Shown: piece after piece, positions 39,801-52,100 of the stretch
How positions within the stretch are numbered: position 1 is the first letter of the stretch
How the letters are laid out: each line of letters begins with the position of its first letter
Origin: Acanthopleura granulata
Lineage: Eukaryota > Mollusca > Polyplacophora > Chitonida > Chitonidae
DNA length: 64,000 bases
Reading direction: 5' to 3'
NCBI GenBank assembly: GCA_016165875.1
Contig: JABBOT010000080.1
Span: forward strand, 3,875,205 to 3,939,204
Notes under the pieces: generated by a model
Seen by the model: only the letters and a program-made list of their open reading frames with translations
Databases searched by the model: none
What the model was told of the DNA's origin: nothing
Translations under genes and position numbers: made by a program

Positions 39801-41589
39801 GAGGAAAGCAAGTGATCTTCGAGAAACTTTCTACAAAACCGTTGTAGTCACAGCTGTGCCGAGAACAGTGGGGGAAATGAAATCTCCAACATTCCTCCTC
39901 TGCAAGGAGGATTAAAGCATCAGATGCAGGCCTTTGAATTTGAGGCATGTTATCGTGCAACCACACCTAGCACACTTCTGAAATAAGGTCTAGGTGTGCT
40001 AATAAAGGCTCTGGGCAGTATGAATCCAGGTGTGCAAAGCACACTCTTGTCTTCTGCAACGGGTGTGATAATCACACACCTGCTCAATAAAAAAAAACAA
40101 AAAAAAAACAAAGGCCTGCATATGGTGCATGTATGTCTAAGCCACTGAATGGCAACCATCAACTTCACTTCTGTATACAGTGAGCAAACAATGCACTGTA
40201 GATCACAGATGACATCATTTTATGACACACACATACCAGAATTAAACAACCAACAGAGTTGGTGCCATGAAAGACTCTGTTTACATGTTCGCGTTTTTCA
40301 GAAGAATAACAATGGCAAACACTACAAACACAGACGACACACTGTACATGTTTCATCATCAGATAGTACATGAACATACCAATTTACACAGTTGATTCAC
40401 GAGCAATGATGTAACGTACCAGCACTTATGCTTGTAAGTTGTTTTCGTGTGTTTGATTACAGCCAACTGCAATGTAATATCTTCCGACCAGGGTGTGCTG
40501 GGGGATGAAGGGAGTGGTGTGTTGAGGGAAAGCGGAGAATGTTGAAGGGACATATGAAAGATAGAAAAAAAAAATTTTGGAATAATTAATACAAAACATA
40601 CAAAATTAATGGCGATGGTTAAGAGAGCCCATGACAGGACTTCGCAGGCTGATCAAGGCTTTTGGAACTTAAAATGGCTTGTAAAATGTGGCAACTAGCA
40701 CAGAAATTCTACTGAGCTGGACTTCTGACAGAAAACAATTTGACAAGTCATGTATTATAAATGATGTGAGTGAACATTGAATTTTGTCAGATCAGAATAA
40801 TCAAAGAATTATGTCCCCTCTTGTACATGTAGTATACCCATTATGTGACATGAGCTCCACTGGATTGGAGATGACCATTTTATACCATTTTAAGTATTAT
40901 TAATTCAGGGTTGACACCTTTTCCTAAATTTGAAAATTCAGGCCTTTAACAGACTATTTCAAGACAGCTATTAACTTCATTTCAGGACAGCATTCATTAA
41001 CCAATTTCCACAGTTCATCACAGTAGCACACTGCACTTCACCTAGAGTCAGCTTTTTCAAGGGACACATTTTGCTTGATTCTGATTTGTCCACCTCTCAG
41101 GGACACGTAAGAGGTGTGGGTAATGTCTTATCAGAAAAAATTTGGCATCAAAAGCATTACTTTGTGACGATTTTGCGCTTCTGAAGGTGCATTTTGATAT
41201 GCTGAACTTAAGTGAAAAATAGTACTACTACTGGAAATATATGGCATTATGAAGACCATTCACAAATTGCTGCACACATTAGAATGAATAATTGGGGCTT
41301 TACGCCAATTCCGCACTATTTTACACATGGTACTAAAGAAACAGTAGTTATTGCACAGTTTTCCCACATTCATTAATTAAAATTTAGTTTAAGAAAAAAA
41401 AAAGCAAGACTGCCATGCTCCTGAGTATTGGGCTTTGATGTGGTGCCATGAAGTTGTACAGTATTACTGTGTCCACAGAAACACCCAGGAGATACTGGGT
41501 ACATACTGTACAGCACATGATGGAAATCTCAAAAAAAAAAAAAAAAAAAAAAAAAACCATCTTCTACAGTACTTATGATCCAAAGATGA

Positions 41590-42270
41590 CAAGGCCCCTC
41601 TCCACAGATCCCAAGATCAAACCAAATCAAAAATGCCATTAATCAATGATCACCAGACCATTAACCAAAGGTCACAAGGCCATTTGCCACAGGCAATCAA
41701 ACACAGATAAGAATGTCATTAAATGCACGCCACAGGGCTGCTAACCAAATATCACAAGACCATTAACTGCAGAACACAAGACCATTAACCAAAGATCACA
41801 AGGCAATTTGCCACAGATGATTAAACACAGATAACAATGTCATTAAATGCACATCACTGGGCTACTAACCAATTATCACAAGACTATTAACTGCAGATCA
41901 CAAAAAATTAGCCCCAGATCACAAAGCCATTAACCAAAGACAACAAGGTCACTAAATGCACATCATAAAATCATTAACCAATGATCACATGACCATTAAC
42001 CTAAGATCATAAGATCAGTAACCAAAGATCACAAGACCATTAACCACATATCACAGGGCCATTAACCACAGATAACAAGGCCATTAAATGCACATCACAA
42101 GGTCATTAACCAATCATAATACCATAATCTATAGATCACAAGGACATTAACCAAAGATCACATGGCCATTAACCAAAGATCACAATGCCATTAACCAAAG
42201 ATCATATGACCATTACCTGCAGATCACAACGCCATTAACCTTGGATCACAAGGTCATTTGTCAAAGATTA
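41590..42270 (+). repeat. Degenerate ~20-bp satellite
   Basis: Roughly 30 drifted copies of 'gatcacaaggccattaacca', with variants 'aaatgcacatcaca' and 'gccacagat' arranged in a longer order (about 100 bp) in the left half. About 700 bp upstream of HPS3. Confidence 0.85.
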
Positions 42271-42854
42271 CAATTAATCCCAATATATACACAGGACTAG
42301 TAACTACCCATTGTTGATAGTTGTCGGTGTTGACGAGTGTTGTTGTTGTAAGTTACAATGTAACATGTACCTATGCGTAAAACATGAGAATATAAATATT
42401 TTTTTACCAAATCAAACGAGATGCAATGGCTTAAGACAGCTATAATGTAGTCTTAAATGTTTTACCTGCTTCATCCCAAAAGAGATTGTCGCCAGAAGTC
42501 CAAGGAAAATAAATAAGAGACTGATGTGCAAACGATGTTACAATAACCCTTGGCTCATTACAGAGGGGCAGGTAACTCCTTCTGTTGGATAATCCCATTC
42601 GGATCGGGGAATTTCGCAACGTTTGTCTCGTATCCCTGTCACATTTAGAGCAAGAAAAGTCTGCAGTAACCTCCCCGAAATGTAACTCATATTAAAAGTT
42701 GAGCAATAATTACATCCAATAAAAATGTCAACATAAAAACGAATCTAATTTTCCGACAGCGTAAATTCGCCAGCAAAACAAAATTTCACAGGTGGTTGAC
42801 ATGATACGACGTCCTGCAGGGAGTTTGGCTGAATCATGTGACTTGAGTGATGAG

Positions 42855-42864
42855 AAAATGGCGG
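42855..42864 (+). promoter_or_regulatory. YY1-like motif upstream of HPS3
   Basis: AAAATGGCGG, about 120-130 bp before the HPS3 start codon, fits the AAnATGGCGG core bound by YY1, which in animals often sits near transcription starts of housekeeping genes. It suggests the HPS3 start site is close by, but only by motif. Confidence 0.4.
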
Positions 42865-42984
42865 TAGCTGTAAACTTGGTTTGACAATTTGACATATCTT
42901 CTGAAAATCTGACCCTGACAGACGATGATGCTGCACGTATGAGCCTTTCTAGCTACCCGAGAGAGTGCAACGACATAAGCAGAT

Positions 42985-43198
42985 ATGGTGAAGGTGCTCC
43001 GGTGTTATCATTTCAAATCGCAGGCTGTGATACCATGTGAAGGGGAGCCTGTCGCCCTGCACGCCTCCCCGGGTCGGCTGTTCATAGCCACGACAGAGCG
43101 GAGAGTTGAGGTGTACGAACTAGAAAAGGCGGGCTTCCCTAAGCTCTGCAGCTTCTCCACAGAGGCATCAGTGGCTCAGATCATCTATAATGTTGCCG
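42985..43198 (+). CDS. HPS3: HPS3 exon 1, residues 1-71
   Basis: ATG opens MVKVLRCYHFKSQAVIPCEG, parallel to human MVQLYNLHPFGSQQVVPC. Donor GTAAATG follows GCC-G, and the split Gly joins G-D-Y-I-S in exon 2 as in the human G-D-Y-L. The region is the start of a predicted beta-propeller. Confidence 0.94.
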
Positions 43199-46100
43199 GT
43201 AAATGCCTGCAGAGTTTTCACTGACAGTTGCATGATCCTATTTTTGGTAATGTACGTTAGACCTGTGACACTTGATCCCATGTTTCCCGTCATAATATTT
43301 TGTATAAGTGGTGCAGGTGGCATAGCAGGTTTTAGTTTTCATTATCCATATCTTGCTAGATTTTATGATAATCTTTTGTCACAGCTTAGGGCAAAAATTG
43401 ATATAATGAGTTCCATTGCTGAAGGGGGAAGGGGTAGAGGGTGGTTGTGTAACATGACGTGTAACGAGTGACAGGAAACAAGGAATTACGCGTGAATTGC
43501 CTTATGGGGGAATACACAAGCATGACAAGTCCACAGTGTCATCTCTCATGGTCAAACAGATCCGAACCCTGTGACATACACAAACTGTTGGGCCAGCCAG
43601 CCAGCATGTTGAGCATAAGGTGCTTGAATTGAACCTGATGTAGTTCTATATAATAATATTCTTTGTTTTATAGTTCTGTCTTGAAACAATCATATCTCTA
43701 CCCCTCCCTTGCTGGGCAGAAGTCACATCTCAACAACAATTGCATATGCCCAGGATATCGCGAAAGCCATTTCAGTCAGCCTTTTCTCCCGAAGTGATGT
43801 TATTTTAAGCCGATGTTCTGAAATGGTCAAATATCCTACTAATATCATATCTGTATATTGCATGTGTGAAATTGTGTCACTAACTTGCCAAAGTACGTTA
43901 CTCAGGTCTGTTCAGTTTCCTCCACCAACAATGTTCACCGCCAAGGAATGTGAGAGTAATGGGAGCAGCAATCCAGTGCTTACGCCAGCAGTAGTTTAGA
44001 TCAGTTGGTAAAGCGCTGGACTTCCGCTGCAGAGATCCCGAGTTAAAATCCCACAGAGTAAATCCTCCACGCATTTCATTGGTTCCATGACCAGGACAGG
44101 TTCCAGGTTCCAAGAAGTGGGGGTGGACAGAATGGTGATGAGCATGTGGACAGAATGGTGATGAGAATGTGGACAGAACGGTGATGAGAGTGGACAGAAT
44201 GGTAATGAGAATGTGGACAGAACGGTGATGAGAGTGGACAGAATAGTAATGAGAATGTGGACAGAATGGTGATGAGAGTGGACAGAATAGTAATGAGAAT
44301 GTGGACAGAACGGTGATGAGAGTGAACAGAATGGTAATGAGAATGTGGACAGAACGGTGATGAGAGTGGACAGAATAGTAATGAGAATGTGGACAGAATG
44401 GTGATGAGCATGTGGACAGAATGGTGATGTGGGGCTTTGGACCTGTGTGTCTTTAGAGGTGGGGAGGAGTGTAATGAGAGCAGCAATCCAGTGCTTATAC
44501 TAGCAGTAGCTAGTGAGAATTTCCATTTAGCTCAGTTGGTAGATCGCTGGACTTTGGCTGCAGAGATCCCGAGTTCAAATCCCGCAGATTAAATCCTCCA
44601 CCCGTTACATGTGTAAGTGAGAAATATCTGAAAATGGCATTACACAGCAATCAAATAAATGTATAGAAAATATATTAGTAGCTTTTTTCATGAAAGCAGA
44701 AGTTGATTGTTTGGTTTTTATTTTTGTGGCATACTCTGTGTTAGAACTGAGGTTTATTTCATTCCCCCAGCTACAAACATGGCAAACTGATTTGATACCT
44801 AAATATTATGCAAACTTTAATACATACATGCTATAGAATAATGTTACAGTTGCCAGTTAAAATTCTGATATTTGTTTTGCATTTCAGGTGATTACATTTC
44901 AACATTAGAGACAAAGAAATCTATTCTAGCAGAGTACAAGTTTGTCAAGGTGTATCTGAAGTGGTATGTAGATCAGGGGAGACAACCTGTGAAAGTCAGG
45001 GTGGCTGGGAAACCCCCTGGTGTGAGTGCCAAGGAGCTGAAGGGAGGGAAGGCCGATGTTATTCACGTGCCTGTCTCTGACAGCATCCTGTCAATCACAT
45101 CGTGTCACACCACTTCAAATCTAGCTGTTATTGCAGAAAACAAAGTCTTCCTATACCAGCTGGTTAACAAGCAAGCCCCAGGCATGGACTACGACTATCA
45201 GGTGAGACTTTATTGTGGATTCTGTAGGGGTTTGTTTAGCCTGTTTTAATTTTTTCATAAAACTTCTTGTATTTGTTTATTTACTTCGTTGGTGTGTTCA
45301 GTGCTATGCTCAAGATTTTTGTCAGGTTTATGAATGAAGCTGAATGGAAGGTGTGGGATAAACCCTCATCCTTAGCCTATACCTTACAAACCCTCTGACA
45401 GAGCCACAGATGAACTAGCAAGAGCATGATTTGAACCCTTGACTAAGGCCCTGTAAGCTGCAAGAAGACTTGACCAACAAGAATGTTGTAAAAGTCTTTA
45501 AAGTGTAAATATGCACTATTTCTTTTGTTTTGTGACAGCAGTTCAGTTCAAACAAGCTGTGAAATTTTGATTTGAAGGCTAGCACCAAGTTGCTAGGACA
45601 GGAATACTGTGTCTGCCATAAATGCTGGACAAACCTAGGACATCAAGTCCTCGCACTTTAAAGAAAAGATAACATAAAATATAAGCATAGTTATTTCAGA
45701 AGAGGGGTCCATACAGACTTAAACGGGCATAAGCAATTTTTATGACAGGCTTAGTAACTCTGTAAATCATCTTTTTATCTGGAATTCTCACAAGGCCGTA
45801 AAATATGCCACAATTTCGCGTCTTTGGTACCCTACGCTCTTTAGTATAAGGGGTGTGACACTCCTGTGTGTGTGTGAAGTATGGTCCCCTTCATTATTGC
45901 AGTCGAAGGCCACACACTGTGCCCTCGTGGTTGAGACCTTGGAGAACAACCCCAGATGTATTCCACTTCCACTTTCTTTTTGAAAATGTCTTTAAAGTAT
46001 ATGTCAATGATCTCGTAATCACAAGCAAAACAGATGAGTTAACATTACTTCTGTATGGCAAGGTGGTGGACTAGGTACTGGTGACGTCACAGCGTAAACA

Positions 46101-49100
46101 TCTTCTCGGGTGGTAGAAACATCTTGCCCTTGATTGGATAAAGTTGAGAGCGTGGCGACCTGTTCAATTTTCCTCACGTGGGTGTTTTTCCCTACATTGA
46201 ACTGTGATATCATGGTTATCATACATCACAAGAATATAAAGTGACATTTTTTGAACTATGAATGGGATTCTTTATTGGTACATATATACATTTGATGTAG
46301 TGATATCTTTTCTTTTAACCGTGTCCCCATTTTTTGTTACTGGGGAGCGGGCTATGATCTAGTTGTTAGAGGTGGCTCCCTTTTAGTTATTAGGACGTAA
46401 AAGCTGTGCATTCAGATCCAACCTTTGACCTTTATTGATTGTAGCGTTTATAAGCAGAAATCAAATAAATAAATAAAGAAATCTTTTTGTTTTAAAAGGT
46501 TTGCACTAAAGAAAAACAAGAACAGAAGCTCAAATATTTTTATGTAGACCTTGTTTAATTTATTTTTAAGCAGTGAATGAATGAATGAATGATCATGGCT
46601 TAACAGTTGTGTCACTTAGAAAGTGTAATGTATTCATAAATTTAATTTAGAAAATAATCTAAAAAATATTAAGAATTCTTCCATTGTGTTTTTCAGGATA
46701 TTTTGCTATATTTGCAACTGAACTGGGACTCAGCGTTAATAAGCGTGGCTCTTTGTCAGGAGTACCTGGCCTGTGTGAATTCAAAGTGTGCTCAGTTAGT
46801 CAGAATCTGGTACAAGGCTCCACCTGGTGGGGAACAGCTGCCGATAGTTACCCGCATTGAGGCTGATAACGCAGAGACTTCTGGGTCTCATCTCGTTGAG
46901 GAGGAATCACATGATAACACAACAGAGACAGATGATGTTTGGAAAGATGAGGAAACATTAAAAGGTTTTTCAGTAGATCGTTCCATTTCACCTGGTGCAC
47001 TAAGTTTCGTGGACCATCGAAAATATTCCACGATTGGAATGAGAGCCTCTCCAAATCTGTCAAATTTGGCAACTGAAAGCACGCCTGTGAAAACAGTGAA
47101 CAGTGAAAAGGAAACCATCACTGATAGTGATGACTTTGTCCTGTGGGACTTCAGCGAGGATTCCGGAAGTTTGCTGTTTGGGGGAGATGATCTGCACACA
47201 AGAGGGCCATCGACTGTCAAACCTATGCCTAAAACAGTTTTCCTGAAAGGTTTCCATGCACCGTCGGGTGGGGTTTCTCCCATGACTGTTCCTCTACAGG
47301 GCAAACCAGCACCACCTCATATCACAGATCACAGAGGTAAGGTTTCTCAGAGTTTTTTTATCATGACAATTGTTTTATATACATTGTATGGAAGTGAGAT
47401 TTTTTAAAAGATGAGGCCTCTGTGGCCAAAGGAGTTACCCCACTAGTGCAACATGATGACCCAGGTGCCTCCCACCAATGCGGTGGCTGTGAGTTCAAGC
47501 CCAGTTCATGCTGGCTTCCTCTTGGGCTGTACGTGGGAATCTTCACCAACAACCTGTGGATAGTGGGTAGAACCTGGTTTCCTCCCAATATGATGCTTAG
47601 TGCCGTCGTATAAGTGAAATATTCTTGAGTACAGCATAAAACACCAATCAAATAAATAAATAAATTCTGAAAGATACTTATAATTTTGAGAGTCAGTCCT
47701 GTATCTCTTGCTGATATCGGATAATTTTAATTCAAAAGAATGAGAATTTTTGAGACCAACGATAACATATTGTGTGTTACCTGTCTGGCATAACAGTTGA
47801 CATCCCACACATGGAAGCACCTGTACATGATGAGTGCCATTTATAGGCTTGTTTGCAAGAGACTTTATTTAGCTAAGGGAGGTAACCATTGTCTCTTTCG
47901 TGTTACAATGATGTGTATTTGTTTCAGAAGACTTTTCCCAAAGAGACGAAGTTCACGTCAGTGTGATTATTCAACTGAAACAGCGCCAGAAGGACATGTT
48001 TAAAGGAATCCAACTGATACCAACGTATCACCACAGCAACCACCGCAGTACGTGAGACCTTGTTAGTTAACTATGGTAACTGATAAAGTTGTCTGTCTGA
48101 ATCCAGCTCCAGTTAAACTGTCTGCCTTTTGGACTGTGAGGAACATGGTGGTCCTTACATCTCCACCCAGAGTTATTAGAATCGTTGCCTGCATAATTTA
48201 TAGTCTACAAAACACATAAATGACTTACGTGTTTACTTCATGTATGCATTTATTTGTACGACTGATGGTCAAGCTTGATGCTATATAAATCGCCAGATTT
48301 TCAGTTAATGCAATGATGTGCAGGTTTATAGACAGAGGAAGTCGTGAAGTCAGGAGTAAACCTCCCCTTCTCTTAGTTATCTAACAAATCCCGTAATTGG
48401 AAGTCCCCCCAAGAGATGAATGCACGATTTTGACCTTACTGGGCAGGAGCTAATCAGCTGAGACAACAACAGTGGTTTTATAGCCAAATGAGCTACCGAG
48501 GGCTGTTGAACTATGCAATGTTTCGATAGCCAGTATCATCAGAGATTGTTTTGTTCGATTTCACCCAGCTGATGATGCTCAATATATATTGTCATTGATA
48601 GTAATTTACTGAGTTGTAAGATATCAGTTCTGTGATATTAATTCCAAAACACAGTATATGAAGTAGAGAAGCCACTTATAAGTCATGAGATGCCAGGTCC
48701 TTGTGCTTGACAAGATGTCCTGATTTCTTTGTCCTGGTTTCCAACATCAGCATACTTGACAGGGGTTTTCTACCCAATTTCTCACTGTGGTAACTGCAAC
48801 GAGAAATACAGAAAAATTGATTTTTAGACAAAATATGAATTATGTTTTCATGAAATAAATTTTTTGATACATCGGTGATGAAAAAATATTAAATTTTCTG
48901 ATCTGTTAAAATTAACTTTCTACAAAGAAATTTACTTGAAAAACTTTTGCCTGTCTGACTTTATATAAGCTAACATGTATGGTGTTATATCAGTCATATA
49001 AAAAAATATGATTTATTTGAACTGTAAAAAAAGTCAGTGGAATGTATTAAATTATAATTGCACGTGTATGTATTTTTTGACTCAATAGATAAGAAAGAAG

Positions 49101-52100
49101 ACAACCTGAACAAAGGAACTGTGTCTGAGGGTGCTGTATTGGCTGAACCACCCTCAGGACTGTATGCATCCTCCCCAGAGGGTAGAGGCCTGACGGGACT
49201 GAGCTGTTTCCTAGAGGCAGGGTATAATGGGGTCATGTACTCCGTCCTACCCACACCCTATCTTCTCTCACATTACAAGTTTGCTTCAAAAGCCTTACAG
49301 GTATGATTGCAAAGTCTTAGATCTAAGGGGTGTTTCTGTGGCTAGGAGGTGTCAGAAAAACTTTTCCTGCACGGGATTTTGGTATTAATGAAGTTGTACA
49401 CATGGCTGTAGGCATGCTCACAATTAAGTGCTGCCTTAAAACTTCTTTGGTGTTAAAACGTCTCTGCCTTGAAATAAAGGGGAAATGATAATGGCGGCGG
49501 TAGTCTGGATTGTTTTCCTAAATTGTAAGAATGTTGCAGTGTATTAAAAACTGTTTCATCAAAGAATACGGAAACAAATTTTTCTGTCCTTTGCAAGGTG
49601 AATGTGAGATGTCAAGTCATAAACACATGACGTCAGCAATTTGCTGACAGGTATCCACAAACAACACTGCCAGTTGAAACACCCTTGACATCATGTCAGC
49701 ATAAATGCTTTAGTTGACATCAAGGGTGTCAATTCGACGTTGTATAAGGAATATTACATCAGATCAGGAAAATTTTACGCACACAGCCGAAAATTTTGTT
49801 TTTTTTACAGGAATCTTCAGATTTATGGGTTAAATTGTGTTAAATTCGTGGAAAATCCTGTTGAATCATGGTGTTGGATTTGTTCCGCAGGATTTCTTTC
49901 ATGTAACTTTAGCATTTCTAAGTAAGCAATCTGTCCAGAGTGGCATTTTAAGGTTGTTATAATTTTAAGGATGTGTACTTTTAAATTGGTAACACATCAG
50001 GTACGTTACATGGAACGAGTTGTGCCTCATTGTCTTCCCCAACTGACTTGTGGCACATTCACCCACCATTTTCCATGAATTCTGCATCTTTATCTTCCTC
50101 AGGTGGTCTGCAGCCATAGTGTGATACATGTCATCACTGAAGTCGGCGTGGAAACCTACACAGCACGGTGTAATGTGGCTGCATTGCACAACATAGGGGA
50201 GAGCTTCAACAATATCACAAAAGTAAGGAATTGTCTAGTCTGAAATGTAGGATGTCAAATAAGTAAAAATGAAGACGGCTTAAAAACAATCATTCAGGAT
50301 GAATGGAATGAAATGCCTTCATTTGTGGGTATAATAAGAACAATATATTTGAACTTTCAGTGATTTGCTTCAAAATGCTACATATTTAAATGATAGGAAA
50401 GAAATCCTATGCAACAGTTAACACTTTGGTTCAAAATTAATTGTTAAGAACAACACTATTTACTCAAAAACAAAATCTTTGGTAGTTCTAATCAAATTTT
50501 GCCTGAGGCAACATGCTAATATTTTTGATGTTAAATCAAGCATATTTGAAATCGAGTTACACAGTTATGTGAGGAATTACATAGGGAGCATGTAAAAGTA
50601 AAGCATCATTTACATTTGCAGTGAGGAACACCATCTGTTTTGCTTGAAGTCACACCAGGCAAAAGCAGGAACGTCAGAAAACTTTTGTTTTCGAATTATA
50701 CTAGTAACCCTAAACTTGTAGTTCTGGTTTTAAAACATTCATTTTATTGATTTGCTAGGAAAGTAATTCAGATTTTGATTTTTATTATTTAACCTTGCTT
50801 TTAAGACAGAACTGACACACAAGTTTGACACTGAAGTACTTCTATAAAATATCACATTTACTTGGACATGCTGTCAAAAACTCAAAAATGAACCTTCTGA
50901 TTTGATTTTTAATTCACTGTGTAAAAGTAGGGAAATGTACAATTGATACATTACATTATGTTTACCCTGAAACTTTCTTCCCCTACCAGACAGTTCCCCC
51001 GCCTGACCTGGAGACATGTCTGGTCAGCATTCAGCCATTCATCGGCATCAGACAGGCAGCCATGTCATATCATCAACTTCACCTGCTGACCAAAGTGGAG
51101 AGTCAGATCCCAGCCAGCAAACCAGCCAAGTAAGTGAGGGCCTGGCTACATTGATGATTGATGTGTGTGTGATGATCTTCATGTGAACACTTGCTTGTAC
51201 ATATATGTATGTGACATATCCCTCCAAGCTACCCTCCACTGTTCCCTAGGCCTGGTGGAGGGAAAAAAGCGTTCAACTGTAGATGGTCTTTTCAGGTGGT
51301 CGTACATGAAGTTTGCAGGGGTTATACCTTGTCTGTTTATTGGTATTTGGGACAGCAGACATCTGGGCATTTGTAGTTTTACTCTCGCCCAAACGCTTTA
51401 CTCGCACTGATACAGTTTGTCTAAATAACATGGAAGGTAATATTGGCCATAAGCTGATTGCTGAAAGATGCTTAGAAAATAACTTCCATCCCAATGAGAG
51501 AATGTCTACATGGTAGTGAAATGAATCCATGCTAATTTGGCCATAATTGCTTAAATAGCAATATGTTGAATGGATATTAAACACAACCAATAAATTATGT
51601 TAGTGACAGATCCATTCAAAAGTTTATCGTGGATTCCGATTCATAGGCATATGTATTAATGACACCAATGTGGTCGCTGTGATTTCAAGTCCAGCACATG
51701 CTGGCTTCCTCTTCGGCGGCATATAGGAAGGTCAACCAGCAACCTGCGGATGGTCAGGCTCTGCCTGGTCGTATAAGTGAAATATTCTTGAGTACATCAT
51801 AAAACACAAATCAAATAAATCAGATAAATTTATTTACTGATATGAATGAAGAGATTAGATTGGAATTTCATACAGACTCTTAATGGGTTATTTGTTGCAA
51901 AAGTCATCATATGTTCAGTTGGGAATGCGACAGGTACACCTGACCACAATACAACATTATCCTGGCCATTCATGGAAGTATTCTCTCATTTCATTTAAAC
52001 TAGTATAAAATTGCAAATGCTGATATATTTACATTCATGTAAAATTGAGTGGTACATTTATTGAGCCAACAAGGTGTGCACATATGTACATATATGTCAC

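Larger units (their letters stand above)
32177..42984. other. Interval between the divergent Kv-beta and HPS3 genes
   Basis: No exon with family similarity was found on either strand. It contains two G-rich tracts near 33.0 and 33.2 kb, SINE copies near 38.8 and 39.7 kb, R3 repeat copy 1, and an A run at about 41531-41556. Kv-beta 5' UTR exons and promoters must lie somewhere here or at its left edge. Confidence 0.55.

Noticed and set aside
42745..42936. 63-residue minus-strand frame just upstream of HPS3, a possible divergent gene
   Set aside because: No recognisable similarity, and it overlaps the presumed HPS3 promoter and 5' UTR; probably chance.
44076..44486. 136-residue minus-strand frame rich in His, Ser and Cys
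   Set aside because: It is the reverse translation of the 44122-44430 tandem array inside HPS3 intron 1.
44525..44600. Functional tRNA gene
   Set aside because: A and B boxes are good, but I could not pair an acceptor stem or find a convincing anticodon arm, and a diverged duplicate lies 500 bp away; it fits a tRNA-derived repeat.
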